A DNA stretch of 50,250 bases from an uncultured Mediterranea sp. (GCA_945831575.1 CAMACX010000021.1:1-50250); one strand, 5' to 3'; shown: positions 32,614 to 40,978, numbered from the stretch's first letter. Notes: a model not told the origin generated them from the letters alone. Numbers and translations are program-made.

Positions 32614-34640
32614 CAAAGCTTCTCAAGACATTCGCAGCAATCCTCCTGCTGCTGCTTCCCCTGCAGCCCTTGCAGGCCATGCCGGACACCAGCCAGCAGG
32701 CCACGTCGGACAGCAACCAGCAGGCCACGCCGGCTAACAGCCTGCGGCAACTGCAAGTCCTGCCTATAGACAGTCTGATAGCCCTGCTCCCCACGCTACC
32801 CCATGACTCGTTGCGCCTGGAGGTGCTTCACGAGATTACCCTCAGCCTGCAGCACACCCCGGCACAGGAGACCTACGCCCGCCAGCTCATAGCCGAAGCG
32901 GAGCTGCAGCACAACGATTCCCAGCTCTGCGCCGGACTCTACCTGCTGATGCTCTACTACTACAACAACACCGACGATACCGACAGCCTCCTCCACTGGC
33001 TCAGCCAGCTCAAGCCCGTAGCCCTGCGCATCCAGGACTACCGGGACTACTTCGACGGCAAGAAGCTGGTCATCAACAACTACATCTACTCCCAGCAGTA
33101 TGAGTACGCCATTGCCCTGGCTGAGGAGATGGCCCATGAGGCCGAGGAGAGGGCCTACATCGACGGTACTGCCGCGGCCTACTTCTGCCTGGCCAACGCC
33201 TACAATGAGACGGGACGACTCAAGGAGGAGAGCCAAGCCCTGCAGCAGGTACACCGCCTCTTCCCCCTGCTCCACTACAGCAACATCAAGCTAGGCACCA
33301 CCGAACTGCTCATAGAGCATGCCTACCGTACAAGCGATACGACAGCCCTGGGCACTTACCTCAACGAATACGAAGCCCTGCTCGATGAGTGCGAGGCAGC
33401 CTCGGCCGAACGTGCCTCCATCTACTCCCTCCACCGCCTCTATGCCGCTGCCTACCGGATATACTACCACACCATGCGACAGGAGTTCAAGGAGGTCGAG
33501 CGGCACATGGCACAGGTGGAGCACCTCACGGCCGACGAGCCGATGCACCCCTATCAGCTGCTGGCCATGGATGCCCTGCAGACCTACTACCTGGCCACCG
33601 GCCTGCCTGAGATAGCCCTCCTGCTCAACGACAGCGTACTGCTCCACCTGATGAATGAAGAGGGCTACGCCACCTCCATCGTGCGCCCCATGCGCCGCCG
33701 AGGCGAGATCCTGAATCAGCTCGGAGAGTATGAGCGTGCCCTGAGCTGCTACGAACGCTCGGTGGAGATACAGGACTCCATCAACCTGGAGATCTCCGCC
33801 AAGCAGGTGGCCGAGTTCCACCGCCTGCACCATCTGGACATCCTGCTGCAGCATCAGCAGGAGCTGAAGGAGCGTGAGCAGTGGATCCTGCTCAGCCTCT
33901 GCCTCCTGCTCATCATCCTCTGTCTGGTCTATTACCGCCACATCCAGCGCCTCAACCAAGCCCTCTTCCAAGCCAAGCACGATACCGAGGAGGCCCTGCA
34001 ATGTGCCCAGCGTGCCAACGAGACCAAGAGCATCTTCCTGGCAGACCTGCGTCAGCACATCAGCAAGCCCATCCACGCGGTTGTGGCCCTCTCCAAGCAA
34101 CTGGCAGCCAACCCACGGCTCACAGACGAAGAGCGGGCCGCCACCCAGCAGACCATCACCCGCTACACCCAGCAGCTCATCCGCCTCATCAACGGCGTAC
34201 TCGACCTCTCCCGTCTGGAGGCCGGCATGACCAAGTGGCAGCTTGCCCCCTGCGACCTGCTGCAGACGCTGCGCCAGGCCATCGACGAGGTGCAACTCCA
34301 TCACCCTGAGATACAGATCAACTACCATAGCCAAGTGGAGCAATGGCCCGTCCAGACCGACCCCAAGCGGCTGATGCAGCTCTTCAGTTCGTGTCTCTAC
34401 CTACCCTACGCCGCCACCCACCCCATACCCACCGTAGAGGTTACGCCCTGCGCCGAGGGCATCCGTATTCGTATCGCCCCCTCCCCGCTGGCCGACACGG
34501 CCAACCGCAGCGAAGAGAGTACCATCCGCCACGACATCAACCGTCGCACACTCCTCTACTTCGGAGGTAGCTACCGCGTCTCCTCCGAAGAGGAGTCCAC
34601 CCCCTGGATTGAGATCACCTACCCGAAAAAACGGGAGTAA
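32610..34640 (+). CDS. TPR-containing histidine-kinase-like protein, probable pseudokinase
   Basis: A 676-residue paralogue of the preceding kinase with the same layout: signal peptide (about 1-24), TPR-like repeats (about 60-400), transmembrane helix (about 427-445) and a cytoplasmic kinase-like part. At the H-box the sequence is LADLRQHISKPIHA where the active neighbour reads LSNMSHEIRTPLNA, so the phospho-acceptor position is Gln482, although a His follows at 483. The ATP-binding half is short and lacks a recognisable N box and the G1/G2 glycine motifs. The start ATG overlaps the upstream stop by 4 bp. It probably acts as a sensor or allosteric partner in a heterodimer with the active kinase; that is inference. 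Codon use is similar to its neighbour, so it is not an obviously decaying gene. Confidence 0.88.
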   Translation: MTKLLKTFAAILLLLLPLQPLQAMPDTSQQATSDSNQQATPANSLRQLQVLPIDSLIALLPTLPHDSLRLEVLHEITLSLQHTPAQETYARQLIAEAELQHNDSQLCAGLYLLMLYYYNNTDDTDSLLHWLSQLKPVALRIQDYRDYFDGKKLVINNYIYSQQYEYAIALAEEMAHEAEERAYIDGTAAAYFCLANAYNETGRLKEESQALQQVHRLFPLLHYSNIKLGTTELLIEHAYRTSDTTALGTYLNEYEALLDECEAASAERASIYSLHRLYAAAYRIYYHTMRQEFKEVERHMAQVEHLTADEPMHPYQLLAMDALQTYYLATGLPEIALLLNDSVLLHLMNEEGYATSIVRPMRRRGEILNQLGEYERALSCYERSVEIQDSINLEISAKQVAEFHRLHHLDILLQHQQELKEREQWILLSLCLLLIILCLVYYRHIQRLNQALFQAKHDTEEALQCAQRANETKSIFLADLRQHISKPIHAVVALSKQLAANPRLTDEERAATQQTITRYTQQLIRLINGVLDLSRLEAGMTKWQLAPCDLLQTLRQAIDEVQLHHPEIQINYHSQVEQWPVQTDPKRLMQLFSSCLYLPYAATHPIPTVEVTPCAEGIRIRIAPSPLADTANRSEESTIRHDINRRTLLYFGGSYRVSSEEESTPWIEITYPKKRE

Positions 34641-34686
34641 TCGTTAATTTTCATGCGCTTCTTGCCGTAAATAGGCGGCTTTTTTG

Positions 34687-34694
34687 TACTTTTG
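34687..34694 (+). promoter_or_regulatory. -7 box of ffh
   Basis: TACTTTTG (TAnnTTTG), 45 bp upstream of the ffh ATG. The nearest -33-like element, CTTG, is at 22-bp spacing. Confidence 0.55.
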
Positions 34695-34739
34695 CACCCA
34701 AATTACCTGAAGTATAAAAATAAATAAGTATAAAAGCCC

Positions 34740-36065
34740 ATGTTTGACAACCTAAGTGAACGCCTCGAACGGTCGTTCAAAATCCTGAAAGGTGAAGGAA
34801 AAATCACTGAAATCAATGTGGCAGAGACGCTGAAGGATGTGCGTAAAGCCCTGCTCGATGCCGACGTAAACTACAAAGTAGCCAAGAGCTTTACCGACAC
34901 GGTGAAGGAGAAGGCGCTGGGACAGAACGTGCTGACCGCCGTCAAGCCCAGCCAGCTGATGGTGAAGATTGTACACGATGAACTGGCACAGCTGATGGGT
35001 GGCGAGACCGCCGAGCTCTCCCTCACGGGCCGTCCTGCCGTCATCCTGATGTCGGGTTTGCAAGGTTCGGGTAAGACCACCTTCTCGGGCAAGCTGGCCC
35101 GTATGCTCAAGAGCAAGAAGAACCGCCGTCCGCTGCTCGTGGCCTGCGACGTCTATCGTCCCGCCGCCATCGAGCAGCTGCGTGTACTGGCTGAGCAAAT
35201 CGGTGTGCCAATGTACAGCGAGCCCGACAGCAAGGACCCCGTAGCCATCGCCCAGCACGCCATCCAGGAGGCCAAGGCCAAGGCTTACGACCTGGTCATC
35301 GTCGATACCGCCGGTCGTCTGGCCGTGGATGAGGAGATGATGAACGAGATTGAGGCCATCAAGAAGGCCATCAACCCCGACGAGACCCTCTTCGTAGTGG
35401 ATGCCATGACCGGTCAGGATGCCGTCAACACGGCCCGCGAGTTCAACGAGCGGCTCGACTTCAACGGCGTGGTGCTGACCAAGCTCGATGGTGACACCCG
35501 TGGTGGTGCCGCCCTCTCCATCCGCACCGTGGTCAACAAGCCCATCAAGTTTGTAGGTACGGGCGAGAAGCTCGATGCCATCGACCAGTTCCACCCCTCA
35601 CGTATGGCCGACCGTATCCTCGGCATGGGTGACATCGTGTCACTCGTGGAGCGTGCGCAGGAGCAGTACGACGAGGAGGAGGCCAAGCGCCTGCAGAAGA
35701 AGATTCAGAAGAACCAGTTTGACTTCAACGACTTCATGAGTCAGATTCAGCAGATCAAGAAGATGGGTAACCTCAAGGAGCTGGCCAGCATGATACCCGG
35801 CGTGGGCAAGGCCATCAAGGACATCGACATCGACGACAACGCCTTCAAGAGCATCGAAGCCATCATCTACTCCATGACCCCCAAAGAGCGTACCAACCCC
35901 GAGATACTGAACGGCAGCCGCCGACAGCGCATCGCCAAGGGTAGTGGCACCAACATCCAGGAGGTGAACCGTCTCATCAAGCAGTTTGACCAGACGCGCA
36001 AGATGATGAAGATGGTAACGGGCAGCAAGATGGGCAAGATGATGATGCCGAAGTTGAAGCGATAA
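34740..36065 (+). CDS. ffh: Signal recognition particle protein Ffh
   Basis: The 441-residue SRP54 homologue that, with 4.5S RNA, delivers nascent inner-membrane proteins to FtsY. The N domain is at about 1-85. The G domain has P-loop GLQGSGKTTFSGKL near 105-118, DVYRPAAIEQLR, DTAGRLAVDEEM and TKLDGDTRGGAALS. The M domain (about 300-430) is Met-rich, with DFNDFMSQIQQIKKMGNL and an RRQRIAKGSGTNIQEVN segment for RNA binding. It ends with Met/Lys-rich KMGKMMMPKLKR. Normal length for the family. Its own -7 box is at 34687. Confidence 0.98.
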   Translation: MFDNLSERLERSFKILKGEGKITEINVAETLKDVRKALLDADVNYKVAKSFTDTVKEKALGQNVLTAVKPSQLMVKIVHDELAQLMGGETAELSLTGRPAVILMSGLQGSGKTTFSGKLARMLKSKKNRRPLLVACDVYRPAAIEQLRVLAEQIGVPMYSEPDSKDPVAIAQHAIQEAKAKAYDLVIVDTAGRLAVDEEMMNEIEAIKKAINPDETLFVVDAMTGQDAVNTAREFNERLDFNGVVLTKLDGDTRGGAALSIRTVVNKPIKFVGTGEKLDAIDQFHPSRMADRILGMGDIVSLVERAQEQYDEEEAKRLQKKIQKNQFDFNDFMSQIQQIKKMGNLKELASMIPGVGKAIKDIDIDDNAFKSIEAIIYSMTPKERTNPEILNGSRRQRIAKGSGTNIQEVNRLIKQFDQTRKMMKMVTGSKMGKMMMPKLKR

Positions 36066-36136
36066 CCTTAAAAATATAGGTATAACGAGAAACTGAATAT
36101 TCGTTGAATCATATATTGAATAATAGGCTGAGCAAT

Positions 36137-37264
36137 ATGACGAAGAATATGCTGAAAAAACCGCTTTATCTGCTGGGCATCTCGCTGGCTGCAGTGCTGG
36201 CCGGTGCCTCTTGTGGCTCACGCCCCACAGCGGCTCACTACGTGGTGCAGGGTGAGCTCTCTGACTCGGCTTCCCACGGGAAGACCATCTACATCCTGCG
36301 TTACGACGACCGCCGTTACTTGGACAGCACCGTCGTGGAGGGCAATCGTTTCCGCTTTGAGGGTACGGTTGACACGGCCTCCTTCTGCCGCATCGACATC
36401 ACGCACTCCCAGTTTGCCAGCTTTATCCTCGAAGGGGGCGACATCACCGTCTATCCCTGCTTAGAGGGTTGCGAAAAGCCTTCGGGCACCCCGATGAATG
36501 AAGCTTATGCCGCCCTGCAGGCGGAGTCTGACTCGCTGGTACATCTGATCACCAATCGACGCGAGGAGCTGCACGGCAGCTGTCTGGACCCTCAGGAGTA
36601 CCAGAAGCAATGGAGAGCAGTGTTCGACAGCATGAAGACGGCCATCAGCCAGCGTGGGATAGAGATCTTCCGCGAGCACGCTGATGATGCCTTGGGTAGC
36701 TCGCTCTTACACTCCATCTTCGTCGAGACGGCCAGCCTGGAGACCCGGGTGCAAATCAGCCGGATGCTCGGCCCATGGCTTGCCTCAACCCGGATGGGAA
36801 AGGACTTCAAGCAGCGCATCGAGGCCGAACAGCGCACCGCCGAAGGAGAGCCGTACGCCGACATTGCCGGCACGGATGCTGAAGGGGCAGCCGCTTCCCT
36901 CTCCGACTACGTGGGCAAGGGCAACTACGTGCTGATGGACATCTGGGCCAGTTGGTGCGGTCCCTGCCGAGGGGAGATACCCAATCTGCGCCAGTTGCAC
37001 GAGCGCTACAGTGACAAGGGACTGACCGTGGTAGGCATCTTCACCTACGATAAGCTGGAGCAACTGAAGCCCACCATGGAAGAGGAACAAATCAGCTGGC
37101 CGCAGATTGCAGATACCGCCAACGTAGCCATGGACACCTACGGCACGGACGGTATCCCCTTCATCGCGCTCTTCGGTCCCGACGGCACCATCCTGAAGCG
37201 CAACCTGCGCGGCTCGGGCATGGTAGAGGTCATCGATGAGATCATGAACCAGAACAAGAAATAA
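36137..37264 (+). CDS. TlpA-like thioredoxin-fold protein with DUF4369-type N-terminal domain
   Basis: A 375-residue exported protein. The hydrophobic N-terminus (LLGISLAAVLAGASCGS) is a signal sequence with a possible but non-ideal lipobox at Cys. The N-terminal half (about 35-135) resembles DUF4369 (YVVQGELSDSASHGKTIYIL...DSTVVEGNRFRFEG), which is found in Bacteroidota periplasmic thiol proteins. The C-terminal thioredoxin domain (about 240-370) has the active site WASWCGPCRGE near 270-280 and the cis-Pro region GTDGIPFIALFGPDG. It would reduce or isomerise disulfides or maintain an apo-cytochrome in the periplasm; the partner is unknown. The start at 36137 (MTKNMLKKPL) gives a compact signal peptide; MLKKPL at 36149 is an alternative. 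It is followed closely (18 bp) by folD, probably co-transcribed. Confidence 0.9.
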   Translation: MTKNMLKKPLYLLGISLAAVLAGASCGSRPTAAHYVVQGELSDSASHGKTIYILRYDDRRYLDSTVVEGNRFRFEGTVDTASFCRIDITHSQFASFILEGGDITVYPCLEGCEKPSGTPMNEAYAALQAESDSLVHLITNRREELHGSCLDPQEYQKQWRAVFDSMKTAISQRGIEIFREHADDALGSSLLHSIFVETASLETRVQISRMLGPWLASTRMGKDFKQRIEAEQRTAEGEPYADIAGTDAEGAAASLSDYVGKGNYVLMDIWASWCGPCRGEIPNLRQLHERYSDKGLTVVGIFTYDKLEQLKPTMEEEQISWPQIADTANVAMDTYGTDGIPFIALFGPDGTILKRNLRGSGMVEVIDEIMNQNKK

Positions 37265-37282
37265 TATTAAACCCTAAAGATT

Positions 37283-38164
37283 ATGCAACTGATTGACGGA
37301 AAAGCTATTTCAGAGCAGATTAAGCAAGAGATTGCCGCCAAGGTGGCAGAGATTGTGGCCCGTGGGGGCAAGCGTCCGCATCTGGCCGCCATCCTGGTGG
37401 GTCACGACGGCGGTAGCGAGACTTACGTGGCTGCCAAGGTAAAGGCGTGTGAAGTGTGTGGATTCAAGTCCTCACTCATCCGCTACGAGGCCGACGTGAC
37501 CGAGGAGGAGCTGCTGGCCAAGGTGGATGAGCTCAACCGTGATGCCGACGTGGATGGCTTCATCGTGCAGCTTCCCCTGCCCAAGCACATCTCCGAGCAG
37601 AAGGTAATCGAAGCCATCGACTACCGCAAGGACGTGGACGGCTTCCACCCCATCAACGTAGGTCGCCTCTCCATCGGCCTGCCCTGCTACGTATCGGCCA
37701 CGCCCAACGGCATCCTGGAGCTGCTCAAGCGCTACCACATCGAGACGCAAGGCAAGAAGTGCGTGGTGCTGGGCCGCAGCAACATCGTGGGCAAGCCCAT
37801 GGCTACGCTGATGATGCAGAAGGCCTACCCTGGCGATGCCACGGTGACCGTATGCCACAGCCGCAGCCGCGACCTGGTGAAGGAGTGCCGCGAGGCGGAC
37901 ATCCTCATTGCTGCCCTGGGACAACCCAACTTCGTGAAGGCCGACATGGTGAAGGAGGGTGCTGTGGTGATTGATATAGGTACCACGCGCGTACCCGATG
38001 CCACGCGCAAGTCGGGCTTCAAGCTGACGGGCGACGTGAAGTTTGACGAGGTATCGCCCAAGTGTTCGTACATCACCCCCGTGCCAGGCGGCGTAGGACC
38101 CATGACGATCGTGTCGCTCATGATGAATACCCTGCTGGCCGGCGAGAAGGCCATCTACGGATAA
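37283..38164 (+). CDS. folD: Bifunctional methylenetetrahydrofolate dehydrogenase / methenyltetrahydrofolate cyclohydrolase
   Basis: The 293-residue folate C1 enzyme that interconverts 5,10-methylene-, 5,10-methenyl- and 10-formyl-tetrahydrofolate using NADP. The catalytic Lys lies in [19 protein letters not shown] near 98-104 and [11 protein letters not shown] near 121 are substrate-site motifs. The dinucleotide-binding domain has [16 protein letters not shown] near 162-177, [15 protein letters not shown] and the terminal [15 protein letters not shown]. Length and motifs are complete. It lies 18 bp after the TlpA-like gene and 33 bp before the CapA-like gene, so the three form a probable operon despite unrelated functions. 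Confidence 0.97.
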   Translation: MQLIDGKAISEQIKQEIAAKVAEIVARGGKRPHLAAILVGHDGGSETYVAAKVKACEVCGFKSSLIRYEADVTEEELLAKVDELNRDADVDGFIVQLPLPKHISEQKVIEAIDYRKDVDGFHPINVGRLSIGLPCYVSATPNGILELLKRYHIETQGKKCVVLGRSNIVGKPMATLMMQKAYPGDATVTVCHSRSRDLVKECREADILIAALGQPNFVKADMVKEGAVVIDIGTTRVPDATRKSGFKLTGDVKFDEVSPKCSYITPVPGGVGPMTIVSLMMNTLLAGEKAIYG

Positions 38165-38197
38165 GAGCCCCTGCTGAGGGTGTATCACACTACGGAG

Positions 38198-39478
38198 ATG
38201 ATGGTTCGCCTACTCCTCACGCTCTGCATGCTCATAGGCAGCGTCAATCTCTTGGCCCAGCAACAGGCCGAGCGGTTGACGCTGCTCTTTGTTGGCGACC
38301 TGATGCAGCACCGCGCCCAGCTCGATGCCGCCCGACGACCCGACGGAAGCTACGACTACGCCTCCTGCTTCGAGCTGCTGAAGCCCCTCATCAGCGAGGC
38401 TGACCTGGCCGTGGGCAACCTGGAGGTTCCCCTGGGCGGTGCGCCCTACGGCGGCTACCCGGCCTTCTGCGCTCCCGATGACTACCTGCACGCACTGCTG
38501 GATTCCGGATTCGACCTGCTGCTCACGGCCAACAACCACTGCCTCGACCGCCAAGGGCGCGGCCTGGCCCGCACCCTCCGCCTGCTCGATTCACTGCAAG
38601 TGGCCCACACAGGCACGTTCCTCTCCCCTGCCGACCGACGGGAGCGCTACCCTCTGTTGGTGGAGAAGAAGGGATTCCGCCTCGTCTTCCTCAACTACAC
38701 CTACGGCACCAACGGACTCACCGCCACCCCTCCCTACATGGTCAACCTCATCGACAAGCCTCAGATGCAGGCCGACATAGCCCGTGCGCGCGCAATGCGT
38801 CCCGACGCCATCATCGCCTGTATGCACTGGGGTGAGGAGTACCACAGCCTGCCCAACCGGCAGCAACGCGAACTGGCCGACTGGCTCCTGTCCCAGGGCG
38901 TGACCCACGTCATCGGCAGCCACCCACACGTCATCCAGCCTGTGGAGCGAAGAGCCTCTACCAGCGGGCAGCCCACGGAGCGACGAGCCTCTACCAGCGG
39001 ACAGCCTCTGGAGCGGCGCAGCGGCGGCCACATCGTGGCCTACTCGCTGGGCAACTTCATCAGCAACATGAGTGCGCCCCACACCGACGGCGGACTCATC
39101 CTCCACCTGGAGCTTGTCAAGCCTGCCCCACCCCAGCCAGCTCCTCCCTTCGCAGCCTCTCCCTTCGCAGCGCCGAATGCCAGCACGCACGCTATCCCCT
39201 CACCCCAGTGCAGCACAAGGGCCGACAGCACCCGCTTCACCCCGTTGCACCCCTACTGTACACTCGGCAGATGCAGCTACGAACTGGTGTGGACCGCCCG
39301 ACCCACGGTGAGCGGACTGCGCAACTACCTGCTCTGCCCTGCTGAGGGCCCTCTTCCCTTCCGTTCCGCCCGGGCGGAAGCCTTACGCCGCATATTCGTC
39401 AACAATGAGCGTAACCTATTGAATCAGTACAACATAGATGTCAAAGAGCGCCTTGCACCAGCAACGGTAGGTCCGTAG
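38198..39478 (+). CDS. CapA-like (poly-gamma-glutamate synthesis type) metallophosphatase-fold protein
   Basis: A 426-residue exported protein of the PGA_cap/CapA family (PF09587). A signal peptide (MVRLLLTLCMLIGSVNLLAQ) precedes LLFVGDLMQHRAQLD with the conserved Gly-Asp metal ligand. NLEVPLGG, LLTANNHCLDRQG, ACMHWGEEYHS and GSHPHVIQP follow, then AYSLGNFISN. All metallophosphoesterase-like motifs are present. The substrate is unknown; Bacteroides do not make poly-glutamate capsules as far as I know, so an envelope or cell-wall role is inferred. Two odd features are present: a tandem 11-residue repeat (ERRASTSGQP-x) inserted between HPHVIQPV and the AYSLGNF strand, and a Pro/Ala/Ser-rich insert at about 310-345. 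The frame starts earlier with GTG (38180), but ATG 38198 or 38201 gives a proper signal peptide. Confidence 0.88.
   Translation: MMVRLLLTLCMLIGSVNLLAQQQAERLTLLFVGDLMQHRAQLDAARRPDGSYDYASCFELLKPLISEADLAVGNLEVPLGGAPYGGYPAFCAPDDYLHALLDSGFDLLLTANNHCLDRQGRGLARTLRLLDSLQVAHTGTFLSPADRRERYPLLVEKKGFRLVFLNYTYGTNGLTATPPYMVNLIDKPQMQADIARARAMRPDAIIACMHWGEEYHSLPNRQQRELADWLLSQGVTHVIGSHPHVIQPVERRASTSGQPTERRASTSGQPLERRSGGHIVAYSLGNFISNMSAPHTDGGLILHLELVKPAPPQPAPPFAASPFAAPNASTHAIPSPQCSTRADSTRFTPLHPYCTLGRCSYELVWTARPTVSGLRNYLLCPAEGPLPFRSARAEALRRIFVNNERNLLNQYNIDVKERLAPATVGP
38945..39025 (+). repeat. 33-bp tandem repeat inside the CapA-like gene
   Basis: Two full 33-bp units (38945-38977, 38978-39010) and a partial third (to 39025) encode ERRASTSGQPT, ERRASTSGQPL and ERRSG. 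Units differ at only a few bases, so the duplication is recent or homogenised. Confidence 0.85.
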
Positions 39479-39524
39479 CAAAGAATAAAAAAATCACTTT
39501 TTCTGAAAAAAAGTTCCCAAAAAG

Positions 39525-39555
39525 TTTGCAGATTCAAATAAAAGCCCTACCTTTG
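39525..39555 (+). promoter_or_regulatory. Bacteroidota-type promoter of tRNA-His
   Basis: TTTG (39525-39528), 19 bp, TACCTTTG (39548-39555): full consensus, 28 bp before the tRNA. Same -7 octamer as the tRNA-Ser promoter. Confidence 0.8.
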
Positions 39556-39583
39556 CACCGCATTTGAGAGATGCACCAACATG

Positions 39584-39657
39584 GTGACTATAGTTCAGTT
39601 GGTTAGAGCGTCAGATTGTGGTTCTGAATGTCGTGGGTTCGAGTCCCACTAGTCACC
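39584..39657 (+). tRNA. tRNA-His (anticodon GUG)
   Basis: Complete cloverleaf: acceptor GTGACTA/TAGTCAC, D-arm with AGTTGG, anticodon stem CAGA/TCTG around a loop with GTG, T-arm GTGGG-TTCGAGT-CCCAC. A G at 39583 opposite the C at 39657 can supply the histidine-specific G-1:C73 pair. CCA is not encoded. This tRNA marks the start of the accessory region. Confidence 0.95.
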
Positions 39658-39668
39658 CGGAAGAAGAG

Positions 39669-39699
39669 AGGAAATTCCATCAGGAGTTTCCTCTTTTTC
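39669..39699 (+). terminator. Intrinsic terminator of tRNA-His
   Basis: GAGGAAA (39669-39675) pairs with TTTCCTC (39688-39694), followed by TTTTT. Confidence 0.8.
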
Positions 39700-39817
39700 G
39701 TTGTAAGCCACCTGATTTTTCGGATGGCAAGGCACCTGCAAAAGTTATCGCCAAAGTGAATGAGTGGATTGACCTTCATGAGACAGGATACCTATCACTC
39801 CAGAAATCTAATGAACC

Positions 39818-39856
39818 AAAAAAATCCCGGAGCTGCATGTCTCTGGGATTTTTTTT
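39818..39856. terminator. Bidirectional terminator downstream of the DUF5675 gene
   Basis: The A-rich left arm AAAAAATCCCGGAG (39819-39832) pairs with CTCTGGGATTTTTT (39841-39854) with one G-U. Runs of A on one side and T on the other make it an intrinsic terminator in both directions. It would end the minus-strand module transcript. Confidence 0.8.
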
Positions 39857-39875
39857 GCAGGCGGGTGTGGGACGA

Positions 39876-40298
39876 TTACTCCTTGATCTGGATGGTGAGG
39901 GGGGCGCCCTGGGGACGGCTGCCGAACCGGTCGAGCAGCTGGCGGAGGGTGGTACGGCTGTCGGCAATCCGGCCCGGAGCCTGGCGACGCCCTACGAGGA
40001 TGCAACCGCCGGTGTCGGTAGAGACGTTGCCCGTGTGGATGCGGATGCCCTCGAAGCAGGGCACGCCGTGCAGCAGGGGCAGCGTGCGGTGAAACCGGGG
40101 TGAGTAACTGAGCACGATGGTGTAGCAGCCTGTGGGGATGGCTGTACGGCCAAACACCTTCTGTCCGGGCTGCATGGTCTCGGCCGTGAGGTGGCGGTCG
40201 GTAGGCTCAAGGGTATCGCAGAAGCGCTCCCCGTCGATGGCGAGGGTTCCCATCGTGTAGAGGAACCCCCGCTCGGTACGTTGCAATGTGAGATGCAT
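39876..40298 (-). CDS. DUF5675 family protein
   Basis: A 140-residue protein matching the DUF5675 pattern: an N-terminal LTLQRTERGFLYTMGTLAIDGERFCDTLEP strand block (given here in part), PTGCYTIVLSYSPRF, the VPCFEGIRIHTGN core and DTGGCILVGRR. The conserved His-x-Gly-Asn and Gly-Cys elements resemble those of peptidoglycan-active folds, and relatives occur in phages and mobile elements; enzymatic activity is not established. In many Bacteroides genomes the equivalent place beside HU and smalltalk genes is held by an N-acetylmuramoyl-L-alanine amidase, so a wall-acting function is a reasonable inference. Last gene of the module, 23 bp after the smalltalk ORF, followed by the strong terminator at 39818-39856. 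Confidence 0.85.
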   Translation of the reverse strand: MHLTLQRTERGFLYTMGTLAIDGERFCDTLEPTDRHLTAETMQPGQKVFGRTAIPTGCYTIVLSYSPRFHRTLPLLHGVPCFEGIRIHTGNVSTDTGGCILVGRRQAPGRIADSRTTLRQLLDRFGSRPQGAPLTIQIKE

Positions 40299-40321
40299 GG
40301 GTAGTGATTAGGGATTAAGGA

Positions 40322-40426
40322 TTAGAAGCAGCTGCTTACGCCTAGGGCGGTGCCGATGGCGGTCATCAACGAGGTGAGCAGGTTCCAGACGAATTTGATT
40401 AACTTTTTCTTATTTTCTTGTGTCAT
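40322..40426 (-). CDS. Smalltalk protein (34 aa)
   Basis: A tiny ORF starting MTQENKKKLIKFVWN and ending ALGVSSCF. The charged N-terminus and a hydrophobic helix (about residues 9-30) suggest a single membrane-associated helix. It is the typical length and sequence pattern of the Bacteroides smalltalk family, which sits between an HU-like gene and a cell-wall-hydrolase gene, exactly as here. Function unknown. Given the neighbour, it could act like a small holin or membrane helper for the DUF5675 protein, but that is speculation. Flanked by short TTAGGGATTA-type repeats. Confidence 0.8.
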   Translation of the reverse strand: MTQENKKKLIKFVWNLLTSLMTAIGTALGVSSCF

Positions 40427-40453
40427 GATGATTCAAATTTTAGGGATTAGGGT

Positions 40454-40978
40454 TTACTCCATGCCACCGCCGGTATCGCTACCACCGCCGGTGTTGTCAT
40501 TGCCACCGCCGGTATCGCTGCCACCGCCGGTGTTGTCGCTGCCGCCGCCGGTGTTGTTGCTGCCTGAGCTGCTGCCGCCCAGGATGCTGGTGGCACGCTT
40601 GAGGCTGGCCGACAGGGTGAGCTGGGCGTTGCTCAGGATGCCGGTGGCACGGGCACGCAGCTTCACCCCCTCGATGTTGGTGGAGACGCTAAACTCCTCG
40701 GGCGTATTGGCCCCCATGCGGTTCTTCAGGCCGATGGAGAAGATGGCCAGGTCGTCGATCTTGATGTTCTTGCCGGCGAGGATCTGCTCCTTGATGCACT
40801 TCACCATGGCTTTCATCACACCGGTACACATGGCCTCGGAGAAACCCGTGTTGTGCTCCTCCATGTGCTTGGCCAGGGCGGCCAGGTCCATCGTCTCGTC
40901 GGGCTGCGGATAGGCGTACCACTTGCCGTAGGCCGAGCTCTGTTCATTCTTGTTCTGTCGCAATACAAATTTTACCAT
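40454..40978 (-). CDS. HU-family-like DNA-binding protein with repetitive Gly/Ser/Asp/Asn tail
   Basis: A 174-residue protein. Residues about 1-125 match the HU/IHF-related family of Bacteroides (KFVLRQNKNEQSSAYGKWYAYP; MDLAALAKHMEEHNTGFSEAMCTGVM; ILAGKNIKIDDLAIFSIGL). These divergent HU-like proteins bind DNA or serve as structural partners. The C-terminus (about 132-174) is an array of GGGSDNT/GGGSDTG/GGGNDNT-like units encoded by 15- to 18-bp tandem repeats, a flexible acidic tail. A -7 box (TAACTTTG) lies 80 bp upstream with a GC-rich palindromic leader (GGGCCC and CCCGGG). It heads the smalltalk/DUF5675 transcript. Confidence 0.88.
   Translation of the reverse strand: MVKFVLRQNKNEQSSAYGKWYAYPQPDETMDLAALAKHMEEHNTGFSEAMCTGVMKAMVKCIKEQILAGKNIKIDDLAIFSIGLKNRMGANTPEEFSVSTNIEGVKLRARATGILSNAQLTLSASLKRATSILGGSSSGSNNTGGGSDNTGGGSDTGGGNDNTGGGSDTGGGME
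40458..40561 (-). repeat. Tandem repeats encoding the HU-like protein's tail
   Basis: About six imperfect units of GCCACCGCCGGTnTTGTC-like sequence (15 or 18 bp on the plus strand) encode GGGSD(N)T. Unit length differences of 3 bp keep the frame, so copy-number change would only lengthen or shorten the tail. Confidence 0.8.

Noticed and set aside
39700..39812. A coding gene between tRNA-His and the DUF5675 terminator
   Set aside because: The frame runs unbroken from inside the tRNA and through a terminator, with no start codon of its own; at most a gene fragment.
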